NCBI GenBank assembly: GCA_023374025.1
Contig: SIJG01000029.1
Coordinates: 372,001-436,000, forward strand
Reading direction: 5' to 3'
DNA: 64,000 nt
From: Heterodera schachtii
Taxonomy: Eukaryota > Nematoda > Chromadorea > Rhabditida > Heteroderidae
The first letter of the stretch is position 1; each line of letters starts with the position of its first letter. A model generated the notes under the pieces. The model saw only the letters and a list, made by a program, of their open reading frames with translations. It was not told the DNA's origin and searched no databases. Of this stretch, positions 54,701-64,000 are shown piece after piece. The translations under genes and the position numbers were made by a program.

Positions 54701-57700
54701 GACCTTTTTCTCAAATTCTTCTTGGAATGTCTTGTGCTGAAATTAAATGTTTTTTATTGCCAAAAATCCAAAAATTTTTATTTTTATTTTTGAATTTTTG
54801 TAAATGATTAATAATTTGACCCCACCGCGTCCGATTTTTCCTCCAATTTGTCCATTTTCTCCTTCATTTCCTTGTGATCATTTTTCAGCTTTTGATTCTC
54901 ATCTTCTGCCTTTAAAATTAAAAATTTGAAACAAAAATAAAAATTCAAATTTTCCAGTAATTCTGTCGATGGTTCCCCCATTTTTGGAAAATTTAGCGGT
55001 GAAAACAAGTTGCTTGTGTTATTTGGGATCGCTAATAGTTTAAGTATCGCAAAAATAATTCATGATCACCAAATTACTATCACTTCGACTAATTTAACCC
55101 ATTTTTGACAAAATACATAATTAGGTAATCCTTCGTAATTTGTGTCACAATGGAAAAGATTTAAAATTTTCGCAAAAGCGTTTAGCACGAATCCGAGATT
55201 GTAAGATCATTGATTCATTGGTTTGAATTACTTGATTTTTTCAGAATGATCTGGGTTCAAATCCACTTTGCTGCGAACAACTTTTTTTAAATATTTTATT
55301 TGTTTATTAAATACGCTGAATTCACCTCATCAATTTTGGAACAAAACTCCTTTTGCTGCTGCGCGTGGTCATTTCTTAGGTGTGAAAGGCTTTCAGCTGA
55401 AATAAAACATAAATTATTATTAAAATATTACCGCTTTTGTAGCAATTATTTTTACTTTTAAACATATAATTAGGCCAATTATTACGCATAATTATAAGTA
55501 TTTGGCAATTTCACACCGATTTCGTTCTCCATTTTGGCCAATTTTTCACACTGATCCTTTTGGGAGGTGTTCAGTTGATCAAAATGTGCATTTTGCTTCT
55601 GTCGGCATTTCTCCAATTGGCCAATCCGTGCCAAAATCGGTTCGAAATTATTTGAGCAAACTGAAACATATCTCAATTATTAAAATGTGTCTTTTTGTTT
55701 TATAATTTGGTATAATAAATTATCAAAAATTTATAATTATTTTCACATTCACTTTTGCCAAAGAGTTCGTATGAGTTCGTTTCCACCGCATCAATTTTGG
55801 CACAAAGTTTCGTCTGCTCATTTTGCATTTGCAAAAGACGATCAGCTTAAAGCAAAAAATTATTGTTCCTATCAATTAAAACGATTAACAATTAATCCAA
55901 TTTTCACTCACAAATCATACCATTCCGTTCCAAAATTGCGTTAAATTCGTCTAATTTTGAAATTAATTTTTAAAAATTAAAAATGCTTCGTTACGGTAGG
56001 CATTTATTTACTTACCGTACTTTTCCGTTTCCATTTCCTCGTCATCTTGCTTTTTCTTCTCCATTTCACTCATTCGTCCCAAAAGATCTTTCTGTTCATT
56101 TTGCAATTCCAAGATTTGGTCAATAAGTGCTTAAAATATTGGGATAAATTATTAAATTGTTTTTTTTATATATTTTTATTCCCTTTTAATTATTAATTTA
56201 ATTTTTTAATTTTGCAATTTTACCATTTCCGAATCGGTAGTTCAAAATGTCAACACAATTTTTCAATTTGTTTTGTTGTTCTTCCAATTCGGTGTCTTTT
56301 GTTTGGATGGCATTGGCAAATTCGGCATTCGCATTTATTTTCTGTGCCAATGAAAAATAAAATAAAAATAAGTAATTGCATTTTAATAATCTATTTTAAA
56401 AAAATTTAAATCAATTCCACCTCATCAATTTTCGTTACAAATTCTTCGTGCATTTCCTTAAATTGCGCAAATTTTTTCGATAATTCATCGATTTTGGCAC
56501 AAAATTCTGACTGTTCGGCATTTTGTTGTTGTAAAAGGCGATCAGCTTAAAGAAATTAAACATACGTACATTTCAAAATATGTAATTTAATATTCGAATA
56601 GAAAACTTTTAGCTAAATTATTACAATATTACCATTTTCTGATTAGCAATTTATATTTTTGGTTTAGACTACGTTAAGATTAACAATATTCTGTAGATGA
56701 TTTAAAGTTTCTTACCGTATTTCTCCTTCTCTTCCTGTTGTTGGTTCACCTGCTTCTCCAATTGGCCCATTCTTTCCCGAATCGCTTCGAACTGATCAGC
56801 AGAAACTGAAAAATTATTTATAATTATTACAAAATTCAATTGGATCAAATATTTAAACTGAAAAATATTGAACATTATTTATAAGTTATACAATATTCAA
56901 TTCTATCAATAGCTATTAAATTATCTTTACAAAATTGACAGTATCCTTACCGTATTTCCCATGCTCATTTTCCTTCTGTTGTTGTTGTTTTTTCAACTGA
57001 TTTTCCAATTCGCTGATCCGTTCCGCAAGTTTCTCCTGGACACTTTGCAGCTGTGCAAATTGTTCGACAAACGCTAAACAAGTAGCAAATTTGGAAGGAA
57101 TTTAAAGCAAACAAACTTACAGTAACCTATGTACTGTATTTTTCTTGTTTGTAAATGCTTTTTACTTTGATAATTTCTGTTACCGTATGATTAATTTTCC
57201 CTACCGTATTCGCCCTGCTGTTCGTCCTCCTTCCCATTTTGCTTGTTCTGCTTCAGTTGGTCCTCCTGCTCCATGTTGACAACCTTCGCCTTCAACACAA
57301 TGTTTTCCGTGATCAGTTTCTGTTTCTCCAATTCGGCACAAATTTCTCGCTGAAAAATTAAAAATGCACCAAAAATCAAATTGTGATTTGCCCCTGACTG
57401 TGCTCTTGATTTATGAAAAGAAATCAAATAATAACCCACGTTCAGTTCGGTTTTCTTTGTAAGTTCCAACAATTGTTTTTTCAGGGCCAATTCCAATTCC
57501 ATGCTTGCAATTTCACGCAAAAACTTAAAAATCATTAAGAATTCGTTGATTACTGATAAAAATTTAAATTTAAATTATTTAATATTATAAAAATGTAAAA
57601 TATTGTAACATAATTAAATTGTCGTTGTTTCATTTTTTAAACTCTTGCCCACCTTCGTTATCTGCTGGTCAATACGATCTAAATTTCAAAAATCTTTTTT

Positions 57701-58079
57701 ACTTTATAACTTCATCAGAAAATTATTTGACTTATAAATCATAAATTGCCATGCATTTGTTTTAATTCTCAACAGAGACAGTTACAGTACGCCTATCAAT
57801 ACAGTTTTCAGTTTCAAAATCAAACCCTTACCGTTTCCATATTGTCCAAAAATGTCGCAATTTGCTGACGATGGTTCAATTGCTTGCTGCTGCTCCATTA
57901 GTTTCATTTGCACAAATTGGGCCCTCAAAAGACGCAATTCTTCGGACGGACTCAAAATCGGAAAAAGTGCTGAATTTTTTTAAAATCTTATTTTTGTTAT
58001 TTAAAAAAAAGTTTCTTTATTTACTTTGCTCGTCATAGGCTGTTATTTTCGTATTTGTTGAATCATATGAAATAGACAT
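51784..58079 (-). CDS. Gene J: large coiled-coil SPRY protein
   Basis: Start ATG 58079 (MSISYDSTNTKITAYDEQ), stop at 51784. The first exons were checked and join in phase: 58025-58079, 57832-57969, 57653-57678, 57440-57523, 57205-57349 and 56951-57073. About fifteen more follow, each a 25-50-residue coiled-coil repeat. The SPRY exons are near 52505-52629 (coiled coil fused to QNYWDATACHKGNE), 52365-52462, 52025-52258 (GTYAYESDGEIRIN, GAGDTVGIGV, TKNGLRLG) and 51784-51915 (NDKIEANFGPNFKFNLATL). A 1451-bp tandem duplication doubles four internal exons. No signal peptide. A cytosolic scaffold with one SPRY ligand-binding domain is expected. It is a mirror copy of gene K. Confidence 0.78.
52877..55778. 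repeat. 1451-bp tandem duplication in gene J
   Basis: 52877-54327 and 54328-55778 are copies. I see one substitution (T at 54103, C at 55554). Each unit holds four coiled-coil exons (for the first copy near 53182-53285, 53375-53460, 53878-53945 and 54047-54209) and a stretch with a tRNA-like B box (CTGGGTTCAAATCCAC, near 53812). Gene K has only one copy. The near-identity means a very recent event or an assembly error. Confidence 0.9.
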
Positions 58080-58897
58080 TTCTAAATAAATTTAAAATAA
58101 ATCCGCCCTTAAAAGATTTATTTAAAAGAATTTGATAAAGTTTAAAAAAATAAATTTATGAATTTCCAACGGTTTTTCGCCTTTGCATTTTATTTATCAA
58201 TATTATGCCATGACCAAACAAATCAATCGTTCATTTTCAAACTTGAAAATGATTTGCCTAAAGCAAAAATTCACGCAGTATTCAAATTCAAAAAATGATT
58301 GACATGCAAAAGGAGTGAGAAAATAATTCAACAAAAATGGAAAAATTGGGAAAGGGGGCACTAAAAGCAAAAAAAATTAATTACCTAAGTGTTTAGGTCA
58401 AGGGAGTTTTAGTTATTTACATATTTTAGAAAATTAATTCCTCTTTTAAGTAAGGTTATACTGCTTCTTTTTAAAAAATTAATTTAAAACAAGTTTTAAT
58501 CATTGCCAACCAATATCACCACGAATACTAACACTTTTTTCATTTAAAAACATTCATAAAACTCCTTTGACCTAAACACTTAATTAAATATTTTACACTT
58601 TTAGTGCCCTTTTTCCCAATTTTTCCATTTTTGTTGAATTATTTTCTCACTCCTTTTGCATGTCAATCATTTTTTGAATTTGAATACTGCGTGAATTTTT
58701 GCTTTAGGCAAATCATTTTCAAATTTGAAAATGTTTTCATAAGTCAAAGAACGATTGATTTGGTCATTGCATAATATTGACAAAATGCAAAGGCGAAAAA
58801 CCATGGGAAATTCATAAATTTATTTTTTTTAAACTTTATCAAATTCTTTTAAATAAATCTTTGAACGGCGGATTTATTTTAAAATTTGAATTTAGAA
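58080..58897. promoter_or_regulatory. Shared divergent promoter of genes J and K
   Basis: The 818 bases between the two start codons are a near palindrome. The half next to J (58080-58470) reappears inverted in the half next to K (58510-58897), including CTCACTCCTTTTGCATGTCA and CGGATTTATTTTA. Both genes therefore carry the same promoter sequence. No specific box was identified. Confidence 0.7.
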
Positions 58898-61800
58898 ATG
58901 TCTATTTCATATGATTCAACAAAAACGAAAATAACAGCCTATAACGAGCAAGGTTAATAAAGAAATTTTTTTTATATTAATAAAGATGTGATTTTTTTCT
59001 AAATTTTCAGCACTTTTTCCGATTTTGAGTCCGTCCGACAAATTGTGTCTTTTGAGGGCCCAATTTGTGCAAATGAAACTAATGGAGCAGCAGCAAGCAA
59101 TTGAACCATCGTCAGCAAATTGCGACATTTGGGACAATATGGAAACGGTAAGGGTTTGATTTTGAAACTGAAAACTGTATTGATAGGCGTACTGTAACTA
59201 CATGTCAAATTTATGATTTATTCAGTAAATCAAACAATTTTAAATAGATTTTTGAAATTTAGATCGTATTGACCAGCAGATAACGAAGGTGGGCAAGAGT
59301 TTGAAAAAATTGAAAGTAATTAACAATTTAAATTCTTATCAATAATCAACGAATTCAAAATGATTTTATAGTCTTTGCGTGAAATTGAGAGCATTGAATT
59401 GGAATTGGCCCGGAAAAAACAACTGTTGGACATTATCACGAAAAGTGATCCGAACGTGGGTTCTTTATTTGATTTTCGTAAATCAGTACCACAGTCAGAA
59501 AAATTACCGTAAAAAATTTCAGAAAATGCAAAAATTTTTAAAATGATAAAAGAGTGTTTCTAAAGGTATAAATACAATATGTGTCATATCCGGTACTCAT
59601 TTGTCAGAGCTCGCATTTCAGACGTAACTCATCAAGAAATTTCGGATAATAAAATTAATTAAGATAACTTAAATTCTTTTTTTGGCGCGTTTTTAATTTT
59701 TAGAGAGAAATTCGTACCGAATTGGAGAAACAGAAACTGATCACGGAAAACATTGTGTTGAAGGCGAAGATTGTCAACATTGAGCAGCACCAAATGAAAC
59801 AGAACAAGCAAAATGGGAAGGAGGACGAACAGCAGGGCGAATACGGTAGGAAAAATTGATCATACGGTAGCAGAAATTATCACAGTAAAGAGCATTTTTA
59901 AACAGCACTAATACAGTACCTAGGTTACTGTAAGTTTGTTTACTTTAAATTCCTTCCAAATTTGCTCATTGTTTAGCTTTTGTCGAACAATTTGCAAAGC
60001 TGCAAAATGTCCAACAGACACTTGTGGAACGGGTCATCGAATTGGAAAATCAGTTGAAAAAACAACAACAACAGAAGGAGAATGAGCATAAGAAATACGG
60101 TAAGAATACTGTAATTTTGAAATACAATTCAATAAATATTTGTTGAATTTTGTAATAATTATAAATAATTTTTCAGTTTCTGCTGATCAGTTCGAAGCGA
60201 TTCAGGAAAGAATGGGCCAATTGGAGAAGCAGGTGAACCAACAACAGAACGACAATCAGCATGAGAAATACGGTAGGAATACTGTAATTTTGTAAACACA
60301 ATTTAAATTTTGTAATAACTTATAAATAATGTTCAATATTTTTCAGTTTCTGCTGATCAGTTCGAAGCGATTCAGGAAAGAATGGGCCAATTGGAAAAGC
60401 AGGTGAACCAACAGCAGGAAGAGAAGGAGAAATACGGTAAGAAAGTTTAAATAATCTACAGAATATTGTTAATCTTAACGTAGTCTAAACCAAAAATATA
60501 AATTGCTAATCAGAAAATGGTAATATTGTAATAATTTAGCTAAAAGTTTTATATTCGAATATTAAATTAAATCAGTCTAACAAATACATTTTTAATTTTA
60601 TTTTGAAATGTACGTATGTTTAATTTCTTTAAGCTGATCTCCTTTTACAACAACAAAATGCCGAACAATCAGACCTTTTTGCCAAAATCGATGAATTTTC
60701 GAAAAAATTTGCGCAATTTAAGGAAATGCACGAAGAAATTGTAACGAAAATTGATGAGGTGGAATGGATTTAAATTTTTTTTAAATAGATTATTAAAATG
60801 CAATTACCTATTTTTATTTTATTTTTCATTGGCACAGAAAATAAATGCGAACGCCGAATTTGCCAATGCCATCCAAACAAAAGGCACCGAATTGGAAGAA
60901 CAACAAAACAAATTGAAAAATTGTGTTGACATTTTGAACTACCGATTCGGAAATGGTAAAATTGCAAAATTAAAAAATTAAATTAATAATTAAAAGGAAA
61001 TAAAAATATATAAAAAAACAATTTAATAATTTATCCCAATATTTTAAGCACTTATTGACCAAATCTTGGAATTGCAAAATGAACAGAAAGATCTTTTGGG
61101 ACGAATGAGTGAAATGGAGAAGAAAAAGCAAGATGACGAGGAAATGGAAACGGAAAAGTACGGTAAGTGAATGAATGTCTACCGTAACGAAGCATTTTTA
61201 ATTTTGAAAACTAATTTCAAAATTAGACGAATTTAACGCAATTTTGGAACGGAATGGTATGATTTGTGAGTGAAAATTGGATAATTTGTTAATCATTTTA
61301 ATTGATAGGCACAATAATTTTTTTTGCTTAAAGCTGATCGTCTTTTGCAAATGCAAAATCAGCAGATGAAACTTTGTGCCAAAATTGATGCGGTTGAGAC
61401 GAACTCATACGAACTTTTCGGCAAAAGTGAATATGAAAATAATTATAAATTTTTGATAATTTATTATACCAAATTATAAAACAAAAAGACATATTTTAAT
61501 AATTGAGACATATTTCAGTTTGCTCCAATCATTTCGAACCGATTTTGGCACGGATTGGCCAATTGGAGAAATGCCGACAGAAGCAAAATGCACATTTTGA
61601 TCAACTGAACACCTCCCAAAAGGATCAGTGTGAAAAATTGGCCAAAATGGAGAACGAAATCGGTGTGCAATGAATTGGCAAATACTTATAATTATGTTTA
61701 ATAATTGGCCTAATTATATGTTTTAAAGAAAAGATAATTATGTAAATGAAATAATATTTTAATAATAATTTTGACTTTCTTTCAGCTGAACACCTTTCAC

Positions 61801-64000
61801 AATTGAGAAATGATCACGCGCATCAGCAGAAGGAGTTTTCTACCAAAATTGATGAGGTGATTTTTACACATGTAATTAAAAAATAAAAGATAAAGAAGAA
61901 CGCAACCAAACTGATTTTAATGGATCCGTGGCGACCCAAAAAAGCATGTTTTCACGACTAATTTTTGCCAATAAACAATGACTTGTAAATTTGTTGTTTT
62001 TGTTTTTTAAGTTTTTCATTTGTTAATCTTCTTATTTTTAAAGGCCAAAGATGAGAATCGAAAGTTGAAAAATGATCACAAAGAAATGGAGGAGAAGGTG
62101 GCCAAATTGGAGGAGCAATTGGACGTGGTGGGGTCATTTTAAGAATCACTTATAAAAATTATAAAATAAAATTTTATTTTGGCAAAAAATTGGTTTAATT
62201 TCAACAGAAAGCATTCCAAGAAGAGCTTGAGAAAAAGGTCATGGAACGACTTGTGACAGTGCAGACGAAGGTTGACAAAATGGAAATGGCACAGCAACAG
62301 CAAAAGGGTAAGGGAAAATGAACAAGGATTACTGTACCTACCGTAACATTGTTTATTACTGTCAATTATTAATTGAATTTGTTCCAATTTAAGTTGTTAC
62401 TGAAAAGGCAATTTTTGAGCGAATCGGTGAATTGGAGGGACAACAAAAACACCAAAAACAGCAAGGGGAAAAGGAGACAAAAGGCGAGTTGTTAATTCAT
62501 TAATGTAAAAAATATTTAATATTATCCATTTTTATAAGTATATACATTATTATTTTAAGTGCTTTTCAGGGGGTCTTTAATATTTTAAGAAATACGATAT
62601 ACGTGTGGTACAATTCTGGGGTGAACGTTGCTTTGTTGTGGTGTGGCAATGTCAAAGAAAAGCAATTAGGAACAGTCCGATTCCTTTTGAAAACAATTCA
62701 ACTTTTGATTCCATTTTACAAAATTCCAAACTCAGTCAATTGGTGGCGAATAGAACCAAATTACATTTAGCACCAACAATAAAAATAAAATTAATGAGAA
62801 GATGGGAAGACAACATAAAACATAATGGTCAAAAACTGAGAAAAGAAATTAATTAATTAAAAGAGACAAAATGCCACACAATAAAGCACTAATTTAAATA
62901 ATTATCCGAATACCACATACGACTTTTGGAAAATATTAATTTTAATAAATAATTGGGTTTCTATTTTCAGCGTCAGTGGAACGGTTCTCACAATTACAAA
63001 ATGAACAGAAGAAACTTTTGGAAAAAATCAGTGAATTGGAGAAAGAACAGAAACAGCGGCAGAAGGAAAACATCGGTAAGAATATAAAAAATAAATTTTC
63101 AAAAACATTTTAAAAATTATTCTATTTTTTTTTGAATTATACGACATTTGGAAAAATATTTTATTTTATATCCATATTTGGTGTTTTTTAATCCAAATAA
63201 TTTTATAATTGATTCAATTTTTAAGCTATTACTGCGGATAAATTGTTAAAAATTTTGGAAAAAACCAATGCGGAGAAAGAACAGAAGCAGAGAAAGGTGA
63301 AATAAGGGAAAAGACAAAAAGATTAAAGTTATTATTTTCTAAAAATAAATTTTTAATAATTAGCTAATTTTATTAAATAATCACTTAAACTTTATTATTT
63401 TAGGCACTTTTAAATTTTCGACAAAATTATTGGGATGACAATGATTGTCATGAGAATCTCGAAATCACTGGTGCCAAAAAATTGACTGTCCATTATAAGG
63501 AAAATGATTCAGGTGTTTTTTTACAATTTACATACATAAATAAATTTATCTAAAAGACTTATGGTGGCCTTGCGTCTTCGCTAAACATTCGATTTTTCTG
63601 AACATTAATTCGTCAGACATTTTTTACTACGAAATTTTGGTAAAAAATAAGATTAGGTAATAAATTTTTTTATTTTTAATAATTCATTGAAATATTTAAA
63701 GTTGAATTATTATTATTAATATTATTCTTTTATTATTAATTTTTCAGCTGGGATATCATCTTCGGATTTTCCGTCAAACAGCAGAAAAAATTCCAAGGAA
63801 AAATAAGAGGATGCAAAGGCACTTATGCATATGAAAATGATGGCGAGATTTGGTTTAACGGAAAAGGAACGAGACCAAATGACGAATATTCCTACGGTGT
63901 TGGTGATACCGTAGGAATTGGCGTTATTTCGGCCACTCGGCAGATCATTTTCACCAAAAATGGACTTCGTTTGGGTTGTCAAATAAATATATAATTAAGC
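58898..64000 (+). pseudogene. Gene K: mirror copy of gene J, frameshifted, runs off window
   Basis: Start ATG 58898 (MSISYDSTKTKITAYNEQ), exon 58898-58952, then 59011-59147, 59263-59288 and about eighteen more. Two adjacent exons (60180-60272, 60349-60436) encode almost the same repeat (SADQFEAIQERMGQLEKQVN). SPRY exons lie near 63404-63512 (RQNYWDDNDCHENLEI), 63561-63656 and 63748-63970 (GDTVGIGVISATRQIIFTKN); the last exon is beyond the window. In exon 2 gene J reads CATTTTTGGACAATATGG, whereas K has CATTTGGGACAATATGG, one base shorter. This puts exon 3 in a frame with an early TAA. Unless another splice rescues it, K is a recent pseudogene. The SPRY part itself is open. Confidence 0.7.
62600..62932 (+). 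other. Extra segment in a gene K intron with an open frame
   Basis: The flanks GAAATACGATATACG and ATACGACTTTTGGAAAATAT are nearly adjacent or differently spaced in related introns (gene B 3810-3970 lacks the segment). The roughly 330-bp extra piece has an 83-codon frame at 62605-62856 with protein-like composition (SQLVANRTKLHLAPTIKIK). It may be an inserted fragment of another gene. No terminal repeats were seen. Confidence 0.4.

Overview
The window looks like an accessory region of a nematode genome. The best match is a plant-parasitic, cyst-nematode-like tylenchid. Evidence: AT-rich sequence, many short introns (about 40-400 bp) with GT-AG and GC-AG borders, and an expanded family of genes joining short coiled-coil exons to a C-terminal SPRY (B30.2) domain. 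The clade is inferred from the SPRY expansion; I did no database comparison.

Layout. The host genes are copies of one SPRY/coiled-coil family, lettered A to K here. A (405-1975, -) is broken and B (2621-5396, +) is intact. C (14370-16559, -) looks intact and D (18312-22777, +) is broken. E (24690-25260, +) is a relic and F (25529-27522, -) looks intact. G (28905-29300 and 44190-44800, -) is a fragment split by transposons, and I (48835-49385, -) is a fragment. J (51784-58079, -) is a large gene and K (58898 to the window end, +) is frameshifted. A/B, C/D and J/K are head-to-head pairs, and J/K form a long inverted duplication. None of these proteins starts with a signal peptide. Two other small genes do predict secretion: a cysteine-rich 194-residue protein (9537-10351, -) and a 40-residue peptide (48671-48793, +).

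Mobile DNA dominates the rest. At 29469-44126 there are three nested layers. A hAT transposon has an 8-bp target duplication GTTGGCAA. Its transposase gene is split by an 11.8-kb element with about 140-bp inverted ends and a TAA duplication. Inside that lies a Helitron coding block with HUH/Y2 Rep, Pif1-type helicase and a zinc-knuckle protein. Next to the hAT is a Ulp1-type (C48) protease gene with a tandem exon-intron array.

Many smaller inverted-repeat elements are present, several with perfect 8-bp duplications typical of hAT. Each carries its own short oligonucleotide 'word' repeated in its ends. The most unusual signal is related. The Helitron coding block carries GCCCCTGC or GCCCTTGC about 35 times in 9.7 kb, on one strand and in all three reading frames. 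The protease gene carries a different word, GTCCCCAC, in the same manner.
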